From positions 62,001 through 126,000 of the forward strand of contig JAHJUE010000023.1 of the NCBI GenBank assembly GCA_018829205.1: DNA of 64,000 nucleotides, written 5' to 3'. Below the pieces are notes generated by a model that was not told where the DNA came from, searched no databases, and saw nothing but the letters and a program-made list of their open reading frames with translations. Positions 29,990 to 38,347 of the stretch are shown here, one piece after another (positions within the stretch are counted from its first letter, which is position 1; every line of letters starts with the position of its first letter). The position numbers were made by a program, and so were the translations under genes. This DNA is from Bacteroidota bacterium. GTDB taxonomy: Bacteria; Bacteroidota; Ignavibacteria; Ignavibacteriales; Melioribacteraceae.

Positions 29990-32900
29990 TTGATCAGCAT
30001 CATCTTTTTAATTTCAACAAATTTATTGTTTACCTGGAGTCTGTAAATGTAAACCCCGCTTGAAAGTGTAACCGCGTTGAAGTCTTTTTCATAAACACCC
30101 GGATTCATCTGCCGGTTAATTAATGATGTCACTTTTTGTCCGAGTATATTATATACTTCTAATCTAACATTACCCGCTTCAGGCAGAGAGAATTTTATTT
30201 TTGTTGATGGGTTGAACGGATTTGGATAATTCTGTTCTAATTTATATTCATTGGGGAGTTCATTAGAATTAGCAAATGTTACATCGGCAGTCGGTGAATA
30301 GAATCTTACCTTATCATTAATTGTTACCGCTTTATTCATGTTAAATCTTATTACTGTCCCGGCCGGAGGAGGATTGCCGTCATTATCGTAGTCACAAATG
30401 GTTACTCTGCCAATTGAATAGGTCGATTCCGCATTTGCATTTTTGGCTGACGGATCTATATCAAAAGAATAATTATAGTATGCGCCCGGGCCGCCGGATT
30501 GAATACAAGAATTTGCAAATTCTAAATATCCATTTTCACCAGGTGTTTTATTAATTGGATTGTAAAAATATATTAAATCGGATGCTGGGTAACCAAGTAC
30601 GTCTTCAATTTCAACTGCATAACGCCAATTCAATGGTGCGTCTGATAAATAATCATTAGTAGCAAGAAATGGTATCATTCTAAAATCATCAGAGGAATCA
30701 TCAATTGTTCCGGATCCGATTGACCAAATTTCGAAAGGAACATTTGCTATTTGATCAAATTGAAACCACCAAAGTCCAAAATTATTACTGCTGTTTGAAA
30801 ACCTTAATTCATAATCAGAATATAGATCAGTATATCGAACAATTCTGTCAATATCATCGCCATAAAGTGAACTTAAATAGTATCTATCCCTTGCTTCATT
30901 ATTTCCGCTCCAATTTGGATCAAGCCATACTGTATTACCATGAAATTCAAAACCAAATTCATCCCAGCCTTCTTGAGGAATCGGTTCATCAGCATACTTA
31001 ACCTCAACAATTCCCTTGCCGCCATTTTCAGCTCCTTGAGCAAATTTATAAACCTGAATTTCAATCCCGTCAATTATTGGATAGATACCATATCGCGAAG
31101 TATCGAAAGGATATTCATAAAATTCCATACCGGATAGTAAAACATGATTAGTTTTTTCATCGGTTAATTTCCATTTAAAGTCACCGTTTATTTCATCAAC
31201 CGAAACTATATATCCATGTTCTTTTAATTCAGATGGATTCTTAATAACCGGTATTACTTTTATTCCTTTATTCCCGGCAATAGTTTGTGTACTTACCATT
31301 TGATTATATATAGGTCCCTCCACACCATCGTCGTAAACTATTTTCACGGGAGTAATTTTTCCTTCAATTGATTTTCCATCATGACTATTATAGTAATATG
31401 CACTTATACCGAAATTATATTCTTTCCCTCTAATAAATAATTCTTTTGATATTTCATCGGATTCAAATAAGAATGAATACTGCAAACCGTTATCATTTCC
31501 ACTTTGAACAATACCCAGTTCAGGTTCTCCGGTTCCTGCATTCATTTTAATTCCTTCGATGGATTTTATTCCATTATCAATATCAAAAGTTGCGAGTTTT
31601 AATCCGTTTTCTATTAGCGGCTCCACACTGTATAATTGATAAACATTATATCCTTCAAAACTATATCCATTCCCAATATCTTGGTTTGATATATCGTTCC
31701 ATTCTATTTGAATTCCATTTATATCTGATACGGTGCTTATAATTGAAGGTGAAAACTGTTTCGCATTTGAAATAAAATATGACAAGTCATCATAATAATC
31801 TTTCAAAAGATTCGCATAATATTTTATGATTCTAACTGCGCTAAGTCTATCTTTTCCTAACGCGGCGGTTTGTGCGAAAGTAATTTCCTGAGCTTCACCG
31901 GCTTTAAGTGTAAAAGGGCCTGAAGACATAAAGAATCTTGTGTCGCCGCATCCATATAATGTGCTTCCCAGCCAACCGGTTTCTGTCAACGGATCACCGC
32001 TTAAAGTATATTTTGTAATTTTCCCGTCAATTGGATTAATGATCGGGTCGCCTGATTTTCCTAATAGACCTTGAAACCAATTATACCACGCTAATGATCC
32101 ATCAATATATTCACCCAATCTGGGATCAATATAAGGAGGACCTCCGCATACAAAATTTCCGAACGCGGTCATCGGAAGTAACTCACCTAAATCATTCCTA
32201 GGGCCCTTTAATATTTGAAAGGCCGTTGCGGCGGGTGCTTCTCCATATACATTATCATATGCTGCACCATTATAAGCATAGCCTAAATTCAACAAAGTAT
32301 CACAACCGCCAAAATCATTTGTTGCTGAACCTACATCGGGATCGGCCCAGATACACATATACGTTTCATTTACATCATTTTCTGATTTATTTATCAGTTT
32401 ATATTTTTTAAACATTACATTCTGCAGAAAGCTTTCGGTATTATATCCCCATGTAGTTACCTGAACTTCTAAACCAATAGGAAGAGAGCCATAGGAATTT
32501 TTAGTAACATTAGGATCTAAATCGTTTCCTACAAACCATAAGGTTTGATCAGCTCCAATTACTCCGGGAATATCAATTGAAGGATCATAAATCCCATCAT
32601 TGTTAATGTCTTCGAATGGAGCTCCGTATTGGGCAGGCCATTCATTCCAGTCGCTTTCATAATTACTATAAACTTGTTCAACAGATATATCTTCATCCAT
32701 AGCCTCATCAGATAAATCGGCAGTTTTGTAATCTCTTCTCACCTTATATATTCTAACGCTGTTTAAGTTAACATCTTCAGCGGATCCGTCTTCCAAAACT
32801 CTTCCCCCTTTTAATCCGGGATTATATGTTGATCCACCGACTCTAATTTCACCATTAATTTTTCCTCCCCAAAGTAAACCGGACTGATAAACCGCAGTTT

Positions 32901-33150
32901 TGCCTGAAAGTTTTGGGAATTCGAATCCGCCGCTAGGATTGCTTATAAGATTTAATCCATAATCACATTCACCGGAATTATTAAATATTGATGATATGTT
33001 ATTAATATTAAACTTAGCACTGTGATTAAATATATTTGTTTTTGAAAGACTTTTTGTGTTATCAGGTTTGCATTCTTGAGCAGTAAGAGATGAAGTCCCA
33101 ATGGTAAAAAATAGAATCGTAATAAATTTAATGTTATGTATTCTTTTCAT
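29986..33150 (-). CDS. T9SS-targeted secreted protein, local paralogous family, first gene of the operon
   Basis: 1,054 residues, the most divergent long member. Signal peptide ending near 'SLTAQE', then 'KFNINNISSIFNNSGECD', 'GFEFPKLSGKTAVYQSGLLW', 'GEIRVGGSTYNPGLKGGRV', 'DIPGVIGADQTLWFVGNDLD' and FnIII-like 'SFEGYNVYQLYSVE'. A diverged version of the extra domain follows ('YSDYELRFSNSSNNFGLWWF', 'VPFEIWSIGSGTIDDSSDD'). The C-terminus is a type A sorting domain ('YPNPFNPSTKIKFSLPE', 'LEVYNILGQKVTSL', 'SSGVYIYRLQV', ending KKMMLIK). GAGGT before the ATG gives it a good ribosome-binding site, unlike the downstream genes that rely on overlap. An inverted-repeat element lies about 135 bp upstream. 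Confidence 0.85.
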   Translation of the reverse strand: MKRIHNIKFITILFFTIGTSSLTAQECKPDNTKSLSKTNIFNHSAKFNINNISSIFNNSGECDYGLNLISNPSGGFEFPKLSGKTAVYQSGLLWGGKINGEIRVGGSTYNPGLKGGRVLEDGSAEDVNLNSVRIYKVRRDYKTADLSDEAMDEDISVEQVYSNYESDWNEWPAQYGAPFEDINNDGIYDPSIDIPGVIGADQTLWFVGNDLDPNVTKNSYGSLPIGLEVQVTTWGYNTESFLQNVMFKKYKLINKSENDVNETYMCIWADPDVGSATNDFGGCDTLLNLGYAYNGAAYDNVYGEAPAATAFQILKGPRNDLGELLPMTAFGNFVCGGPPYIDPRLGEYIDGSLAWYNWFQGLLGKSGDPIINPIDGKITKYTLSGDPLTETGWLGSTLYGCGDTRFFMSSGPFTLKAGEAQEITFAQTAALGKDRLSAVRIIKYYANLLKDYYDDLSYFISNAKQFSPSIISTVSDINGIQIEWNDISNQDIGNGYSFEGYNVYQLYSVEPLIENGLKLATFDIDNGIKSIEGIKMNAGTGEPELGIVQSGNDNGLQYSFLFESDEISKELFIRGKEYNFGISAYYYNSHDGKSIEGKITPVKIVYDDGVEGPIYNQMVSTQTIAGNKGIKVIPVIKNPSELKEHGYIVSVDEINGDFKWKLTDEKTNHVLLSGMEFYEYPFDTSRYGIYPIIDGIEIQVYKFAQGAENGGKGIVEVKYADEPIPQEGWDEFGFEFHGNTVWLDPNWSGNNEARDRYYLSSLYGDDIDRIVRYTDLYSDYELRFSNSSNNFGLWWFQFDQIANVPFEIWSIGSGTIDDSSDDFRMIPFLATNDYLSDAPLNWRYAVEIEDVLGYPASDLIYFYNPINKTPGENGYLEFANSCIQSGGPGAYYNYSFDIDPSAKNANAESTYSIGRVTICDYDNDGNPPPAGTVIRFNMNKAVTINDKVRFYSPTADVTFANSNELPNEYKLEQNYPNPFNPSTKIKFSLPEAGNVRLEVYNILGQKVTSLINRQMNPGVYEKDFNAVTLSSGVYIYRLQVNNKFVEIKKMMLIK

Positions 33151-33284
33151 CTTTTACCTCTATTTTAATAAAACCAATTTTTCATATCTATAAGTTTGCC
33201 GTAAACTGAAGGCATGGGAAAATATGTTATGCCGGCTTTCAGTTTGTATATCTAATAATGAATAAAATCATTTATAATTTGCAA

Positions 33285-33335
33285 ATGCGGGGGATGCACT
33301 TACAAGCCCTTGGCGGAGGGATGCATCGCCCGCAT
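33285..33335. repeat. Compact inverted-repeat element (REP-like)
   Basis: The arms ATGCGGGGGATGCA and TGCATCGCCCGCAT pair at 13 of 14 positions around a 23-nt centre. That centre itself holds CCCT/AGGG as a second small stem. It lies in the gap upstream of the secreted-protein operon and downstream of the small membrane protein gene. It is GC-rich in an AT-rich setting. It has no U-run, so it is not a normal terminator. Confidence 0.65.
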
Positions 33336-33361
33336 AATAAAATAGAAAATTTATTTCCTGA

Positions 33362-33583
33362 TCAAGAATTGTAATGATTTGAATAATTATTATGATCAAT
33401 TACTACCTTAATCAAAACATAGTTTGAATTATTAATATTATTTTTTGTGCAATTTATATTGGTCATACCGAAAAGCATATTAAGAATAGCATGTACAAGC
33501 AGAAGCGCTATTATCAAAAAGAGTAATAGGTATCTATCGCTTTTTTTAAACGGAGTTTTACTTTTTGTCCGGGAATCATCCAT
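33362..33583 (-). CDS. Small single-pass membrane protein of unknown function
   Basis: 73 residues: a charged N-terminus (about 17 residues, Arg/Lys-rich), a hydrophobic segment at about residues 18-40 ('RYLLLFLIIALLLVHAIL'), then a short Asn-rich tail. Predicted topology is one helix. GGAG lies 8-9 nt before the ATG, supporting translation, but this site is the right half of a perfect palindrome. I recognise no family. It could also be a chance frame, and a homologue search would decide. Confidence 0.5.
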   Translation of the reverse strand: MDDSRTKSKTPFKKSDRYLLLFLIIALLLVHAILNMLFGMTNINCTKNNINNSNYVLIKVVIDHNNYSNHYNS

Positions 33584-33586
33584 AAA

Positions 33587-33605
33587 TTTTTCTCCAATTT
33601 TGGAG
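33587..33605 (-). promoter_or_regulatory. Ribosome-binding site embedded in a palindrome
   Basis: CTCCAATTTTGGAG is a perfect 14-bp palindrome just upstream of the small membrane protein gene, and its GGAG half is the only Shine-Dalgarno candidate. Folding of the mRNA would hide the site; alternatively the palindrome is an operator. Confidence 0.4.
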
Positions 33606-33662
33606 TTTTTTCAAAATTGATTTTCCCCCCGGACTAAAAGTACATAAATGTCAAACTATTTG

Positions 33663-33684
33663 ATATGACATATTCGGGTCATAT
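33663..33684. repeat. Inverted repeat of ATATGAC, operator-like
   Basis: ATATGAC and GTCATAT flank an 8-nt spacer, and a further ATGTCA lies about 15 bp to the left. It is between proC and the small membrane gene, with no U-run. Possible regulator site, but nothing more can be said. Confidence 0.25.
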
Positions 33685-33715
33685 GGATGTTTTAATATTA
33701 AATCAAGTTGGATGA

Positions 33716-34531
33716 TTAGTCTTTATTAGAATAAAGCGTAGCTGCTTTTTCAGCAGAGCTGACAATTCCTTTTATTAACGAGGAACTGAATCCTGAATGT
33801 TCCATTTGATTTAATCCTGAAATTGTGCAGCCTTGAGGTGTGGTAACTTTATCAACTTCGCGTTCGGGATGACTTCCTTGTCTTAACAATAATGCAGAGG
33901 CTCCTTTTGAAGTCTGCGCGGCCATAAAGAGTGCATCTTCGGCATGAAAACCTATTTCAATTCCACCTTGCGATGCGGCACGAATAGCACGCATAAAAAA
34001 TGCAATGCCGCACGCGCAGAGGGCTGTAGCAGGAACCATTAGTTCTTCTGCGATCACGACTGTTTTACCAACATTGTCAAAAATATTTACGGCCAGGTCA
34101 ATACTTTCTTTTTCATTTCCGGAAATACACGTCATAGATTCCTGAATTGCGATGGCTGTATTCGGCATTACACGCACAACCGGAACGTCATCGCCGAATA
34201 ATTTTTTTATTTGTTTAATTGATGCGCCTGAAACAATAGAAAATATTTTATGATTTTCGCTGTCAATTTCAGATTTAATTTCAGCGGCAAGTTCATTTAA
34301 CTGCTGCGGAGTTACCGCGATAATTATCAGGCTGCTGTTTTTAACCGCTTCTTTATTATCGGTTGTAGTATTAAACCCTTCGTCGGCATATTTTGTAAGT
34401 GAATCTTTTTTCCTTTTTGTGCAGTAAATATTTGAAGCCGAAAATTTACCGGATTTTACAAGTCCCAATGCTATCGCCGAACCGATATTTCCGCATCCTA
34501 AAACAGCAATTTTAAGTTCCGATGTATTCAT
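33716..34531 (-). CDS. proC: Pyrroline-5-carboxylate reductase
   Basis: Last step of proline synthesis, NAD(P)H-dependent. The 271-residue protein starts with a Rossmann motif 'IAVLGCGNIGSAIALGLVKS' (about residues 8-27), continues with 'VVRVMPNTAIAIQESMTCIS', and has the C-terminal signature 'KVTTPQGCTISGLNQMEHSG'. It is 23 nt downstream of the symporter gene and probably in the same transcript as hemW and the symporter. Confidence 0.95.
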   Translation of the reverse strand: MNTSELKIAVLGCGNIGSAIALGLVKSGKFSASNIYCTKRKKDSLTKYADEGFNTTTDNKEAVKNSSLIIIAVTPQQLNELAAEIKSEIDSENHKIFSIVSGASIKQIKKLFGDDVPVVRVMPNTAIAIQESMTCISGNEKESIDLAVNIFDNVGKTVVIAEELMVPATALCACGIAFFMRAIRAASQGGIEIGFHAEDALFMAAQTSKGASALLLRQGSHPEREVDKVTTPQGCTISGLNQMEHSGFSSSLIKGIVSSAEKAATLYSNKD

Positions 34532-34554
34532 AATATTTTCCTATAAAATTATTT

Positions 34555-35766
34555 TTATACTTTTAAATTTTCACCTTCGCTGTTTGCGATTATTACAGCC
34601 CCGCAGCTGTCGCTCCATACATTTATTGTAGTGCGGCACATATCTAAAATTCTATCAACAGCTAAAATTAATCCCACGCCTTCAAGGGGCAGACCTACAG
34701 CGCTTAGTATCACGGTCATCATTACAAGTCCGGCCATCGGAATACCCGCGGCACCAATTGACGCCAGCAAAGCAGTCATAACAACAATTGCCTGCTGAAG
34801 AAATCCCAATTCAACGCCGTAAGCCTGGGCAATAAACATAGCAGCGACGCATTCATACAAAGCTGTTCCATCCATATTAATTGTCGCGCCCAAAGGCAGT
34901 GTAAAACTTGTTACTTTGTTTGATACGCCGGAATTATGTTCAACGGCTTCCATTGTTAAAGGAAGAGTAGCATTTGACGAGGATGTAGAAAAAGCAGTAA
35001 GCAGCGGCGTGGTCATTGCTTTTAAATGTTTAATAGGATTAACTTTTCCCACTAATTTTAACAAAACCGGCAAAGTAATTCCCGCATGTACGGCTAATCC
35101 TAATAATACCGCAAGCATATACAATCCCATTCTGCCTGCAACATCCATCAGGTCCGAGGTTTCGGCAACCTGCTGAGCTACAATTCCAAGAATTCCGAGA
35201 GGAGTAAATTTTATTATAAACATTGTTATTTTCATCATTACTTCGAAGGTGGCGTTAAAAAAATCGGTAAGCATTATTTGATACTTTCCTTCGATGCGGG
35301 TAATAAAAAATCCGAAAAGCAGAGCGAAAAAAATTATCGATAACATTTGTCCTTCGGTAAAAGCTGTAAATATATTTGTCGGGATAATATTAAGAAGTGT
35401 ATCGCCGAAAGAGTTCCTCGCCGCATCGAGACCTTCAACGGTTTTGCTGAAACCAAGATCTGCTCCAACACCGGGTCGAATAATATTTACAAAAAACAAT
35501 CCGGTTACAATTGCTAGTAAACTGGTTGTAAGGTAATAAGACATTGTTTTAAATCCCAGTCTTCCCAAATTACCCGCATTGCCAATATTAGTAACGCCTG
35601 AGATAATTGAACTAAGAATTAATGGAACGATTACCATTTTTAAAGCGCGCAGAAATAAATCCCCCATCCATGCTACATATTGAGTATAATCACTGAGTGT
35701 TAAACCGTATATTATCCCAAGAATTAATGCAATTAATATCTGCCAATGCAATTGTATTTTTTTCAT
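34555..35766 (-). CDS. Dicarboxylate/amino acid:cation symporter (DAACS family)
   Basis: A 403-residue inner-membrane carrier of the glutamate/aspartate or C4-dicarboxylate type. The start at 35766 is set by AAAGGA 5 nt upstream; the longer frame would use a TTG. Recognised motifs are an early 'RALKMVIVPLILSSIISGVT', the serine-rich re-entrant loop 'TAFSTSSSNATLPLTMEAVE', and 'LGATINMDGTALYE' with the Na/substrate-binding NMDGT. Later come 'ASIGAAGIPMAGLVMM' and 'ILDMCRTTINVWSDSCGAVI'. Substrate preference cannot be fixed by eye, although the Arg in the last helix (DMCRTTINV) is typical of acidic amino acid carriers. Upstream of proC, downstream of hemW. Confidence 0.9.
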   Translation of the reverse strand: MKKIQLHWQILIALILGIIYGLTLSDYTQYVAWMGDLFLRALKMVIVPLILSSIISGVTNIGNAGNLGRLGFKTMSYYLTTSLLAIVTGLFFVNIIRPGVGADLGFSKTVEGLDAARNSFGDTLLNIIPTNIFTAFTEGQMLSIIFFALLFGFFITRIEGKYQIMLTDFFNATFEVMMKITMFIIKFTPLGILGIVAQQVAETSDLMDVAGRMGLYMLAVLLGLAVHAGITLPVLLKLVGKVNPIKHLKAMTTPLLTAFSTSSSNATLPLTMEAVEHNSGVSNKVTSFTLPLGATINMDGTALYECVAAMFIAQAYGVELGFLQQAIVVMTALLASIGAAGIPMAGLVMMTVILSAVGLPLEGVGLILAVDRILDMCRTTINVWSDSCGAVIIANSEGENLKV

Positions 35767-35783
35767 GAATGTCCTTTTATTAT

Positions 35784-36914
35784 TCAACTCATGTTCGATA
35801 ATATTTCGTCACAAAGAGCGTAGCCTTTGCTTGTAAATTTAAGAAAATTATTTTTCTTTGTTATAAAACCTTTCTTAATTAAATCTGATATATATTCATT
35901 ATTACTATTCTTCCATTCATTTCCGAAAAGATTTTCAAGTTTATCAAGATGCAGCCCCTCACCTCTTAAAGCTAGCATCACATATTCTTCCATCATTTGT
36001 TCATGCGATAGTTCTTCACTTCCAGCAACAACATAATTCATCTTTTCAACTGCTGCGATATAGAATTTAAGACTGGAATAGTTCCACCATCTTTTGTTAT
36101 TTAAGAAGGAATGCGCTGAGGTACCGAAACTTAAATACTCTGAGTAATCCCAATAAGCTTTATTATGAATACACTCATAACCTGGCAAAGCAAAATTTGA
36201 AACTTCATATTGGTTAAATCCGGATGCAGTTAAAAAATCAATTGTTTCTTCGTAAAGTTCGGCATCATAATCTTCATCCTGCATTTTAACCTTTCCGTCT
36301 ATTACCATCTTGTTCAGAATTGTTCCTTTTTCCAATATAAGACTGTATGCAGAAATATGTTTAATAGGAAGTTCAACTGCCCTTTGCAAATTATACATCC
36401 ACTTTTCTTTTGTTTGTCCGGGAAGATTAAAAATTAAATCGAGACTTATATTTTCAAATCCCGCTTGTTTCGCCTTATTGATTGTATCTGCCGCAGTTTC
36501 GCTGTCATGAATTCTGGTTAAGAATTTTAATTCCTCTTTATCGAATGATTGAATCCCTACACTAATTCTATTAATTCCCGCTTTTTTAAATTCTATAAAT
36601 TTATTAAGATCAACTGTGCCAGGATTGGTTTCCAAAGTTATTTCAGCATTAACACTTACATTAAATTTATTTTTTATATGATTTATTATCTCTTTTATAT
36701 ATGCAGGGTTCATTAGGGAAGGAGTTCCTCCGCCGAAATAAACAGTAAATAATTCTCTGTCGATAGAATAAATATTGGAATAATATTCTATTTCTTTCTT
36801 AATAGCATTTAAATAGTTTGAAATATTATCCGAGGTAATTATAGAATAGAAATCACAATAAATGCATTTATGATCGCAAAATGGTATATGAACATAACAA
36901 GCGGTTTTTTTCAT
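35784..36914 (-). CDS. hemW: Radical SAM heme chaperone HemW (formerly coproporphyrinogen III oxidase-like)
   Basis: 376 residues from the ATG at 36914. The longer frame runs back into a terminator hairpin, so this start is preferred. 'YVHIPFCDHKCIYCDFYS' holds the CxxxCxxC cluster motif (Cys13, 17, 20), followed by 'VYFGGGTPSLM', 'ETNPGTVD', 'GINRISVGIQSFDKEELKFL' and 'SLDLIFNLPGQTKEKW'. The C-terminal part has 'YWDYSEYLSFGTSAHSF'. HemW-type proteins lack residues of true HemN and are thought to insert heme into respiratory enzymes. The gene begins 32 nt after the terminator of the upstream gene. Confidence 0.92.
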   Translation of the reverse strand: MKKTACYVHIPFCDHKCIYCDFYSIITSDNISNYLNAIKKEIEYYSNIYSIDRELFTVYFGGGTPSLMNPAYIKEIINHIKNKFNVSVNAEITLETNPGTVDLNKFIEFKKAGINRISVGIQSFDKEELKFLTRIHDSETAADTINKAKQAGFENISLDLIFNLPGQTKEKWMYNLQRAVELPIKHISAYSLILEKGTILNKMVIDGKVKMQDEDYDAELYEETIDFLTASGFNQYEVSNFALPGYECIHNKAYWDYSEYLSFGTSAHSFLNNKRWWNYSSLKFYIAAVEKMNYVVAGSEELSHEQMMEEYVMLALRGEGLHLDKLENLFGNEWKNSNNEYISDLIKKGFITKKNNFLKFTSKGYALCDEILSNMS

Positions 36915-36945
36915 ATTATACTTTAAAATAAAAGAAAAGAAGTAA

Positions 36946-36979
36946 ATCCCTGGAGGTTGATTTAACAACCTCCAGGGAT
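36946..36979 (-). terminator. Intrinsic terminator of the barrel protein gene
   Basis: Perfect 14-bp stem (ATCCCTGGAGGTTG with CAACCTCCAGGGAT) and 6-nt loop, followed on the minus strand by a T-rich tract. It separates the 37054-38109 gene from hemW. Confidence 0.85.
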
Positions 36980-37053
36980 ACTATAGTTGAATTGCAAAGT
37001 GGTAACTTTGAAGGTAAAAAACAAGCGTCCTTCAAAATTCTAAATGACTTAGA

Positions 37054-38109
37054 TTAAAATCCGAAAGAGATGCCAGCGCCTATTGTATTTACTTTAGCCA
37101 TTTTGTAATCAACATTTAAATTAAGAACAGCCAATTTAAATGCGAGTCCTACGGTTAATGCAGAAGTATTCGCTCCTTCGAGATCAAAATTAATTTTCGC
37201 GGTCTGCGGTCCAACCTCCGTATCAAATTTATAATCGTATTGAATTGTAGTTTCTGAACTTTCAGTGGTTAAACTGGCGTAAGGTGTAATTGATATTACC
37301 GCTCCAAAAGTTTTACTTACATATACACCGAATTGTGTTGCTTTACTTTCAAATATATCGCCGACTTCGAGTTTCTGATAAAAGTAACCGACAGCGACAT
37401 CAACAGGCAAAGGGTTGTTCATCCATATTCCGGGATTATGTATAAATCCGATACCGAACCAGCTGAACTTGCCGAGGTCTTGAATATCAATACTTGGAGT
37501 CCATCTAATCGCGGCATTTGTTCCAAAAACTGTTCCCACATTTAACTGAACGGCAGCCGATGGGAAAATAGAAAGTTTGTTTAGAAATCCTTTCACATCC
37601 TGTATTTCAGTTTTATATTTACCAACTTGCTGTCCTTGAATCGTAGCTCCGGGGAATTCTACATTTAAATATTCGTTCTCGCTTCCTGTAATAGTAGGGC
37701 CGGATAAATTTACATCCCATTCCTGACTTAGGATTTCCTGTTTCAGCGCGTTGTACTGCTGGCTTCCGGGGTTATATCCTGAATTCTGCAAAATTGCGTC
37801 TACCTGATCGGAAGTATAATTAAATTTTCCGGTCGATGAAAAATTCTGATCCGCTTCATCTAGCAACGTTCCTACGCCAATAACTCTTATATTTAGATTA
37901 AAGCCTAATAGCTGGTTTGGTACCTTTGTAACCCAGCCAGAGTTTAAATTAGAACCGAACGCATCAACGACAGGAGCAACATATTTTTTTGCAGCGTCGG
38001 ACGATAAATTGGATAATGTTTCATCAAGCGACTGTGCTTTTACAGATGCAATTCCGCCGGCAAGAACTAATATCATCACAAGTTTTAATACCGCAAATCT
38101 ATTTTTCAT
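37054..38109 (-). CDS. Outer-membrane beta-barrel-like protein (possibly DUF6588)
   Basis: 351 residues with a clear signal peptide (cleavage after 'ASVKA'). After an N-terminal region of about 120 residues come alternating strands typical of a barrel ('AAIRWTPSIDIQDLGKFSWF', 'PVDVAVGYFYQK', 'FGVYVSKTFGAVISITPYAS'), ending with 'KVNTIGAGISFGF', where the terminal Phe is an outer-membrane assembly signal. It resembles uncharacterised Bacteroidota proteins I would place in DUF6588, but I cannot confirm that. GGAGG directly precedes the ATG. It is divergent from the barrel protein at 38348 across a shared 240-bp promoter region. Confidence 0.72.
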   Translation of the reverse strand: MKNRFAVLKLVMILVLAGGIASVKAQSLDETLSNLSSDAAKKYVAPVVDAFGSNLNSGWVTKVPNQLLGFNLNIRVIGVGTLLDEADQNFSSTGKFNYTSDQVDAILQNSGYNPGSQQYNALKQEILSQEWDVNLSGPTITGSENEYLNVEFPGATIQGQQVGKYKTEIQDVKGFLNKLSIFPSAAVQLNVGTVFGTNAAIRWTPSIDIQDLGKFSWFGIGFIHNPGIWMNNPLPVDVAVGYFYQKLEVGDIFESKATQFGVYVSKTFGAVISITPYASLTTESSETTIQYDYKFDTEVGPQTAKINFDLEGANTSALTVGLAFKLAVLNLNVDYKMAKVNTIGAGISFGF

Positions 38110-38186
38110 CTAACCTCCGTTAAATAATTATTTAGGAATGATTTAAATGTAATAAAAGAATTAGTTATAATAAATAATTTCATAAC

Positions 38187-38215
38187 TTGACATAAACAGT
38201 AAATGAACTTAAATT
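38187..38215 (+). promoter_or_regulatory. Sigma-70-like promoter, distal
   Basis: TTGACA and TAAATT with 17-bp spacing, about 130 bp upstream of the 38348 gene. Confidence 0.4.
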
Positions 38216-38274
38216 AAATTCCATGTTTGTATAAAATGCCTTACCATAAAATTATCTTTATTTTTATTTATTTG

Positions 38275-38302
38275 TTGACACAGAACACTGATAATTTAGA
38301 AT
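38275..38302 (+). promoter_or_regulatory. Sigma-70-like promoter of the barrel/lipoprotein pair
   Basis: Consensus TTGACA (38275-38280) and TAGAAT (38297-38302) with a 16-bp spacer, about 45 bp before the ATG at 38348. Confidence 0.55.
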
Positions 38303-38347
38303 AATAAATTTATAATTACAAAAACCATATATTAAGTAGGAGTTACA

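Noticed and set aside
35827-36510. Plus-strand frames opposite hemW
   Set aside because: Antisense shadows of a confidently identified gene.
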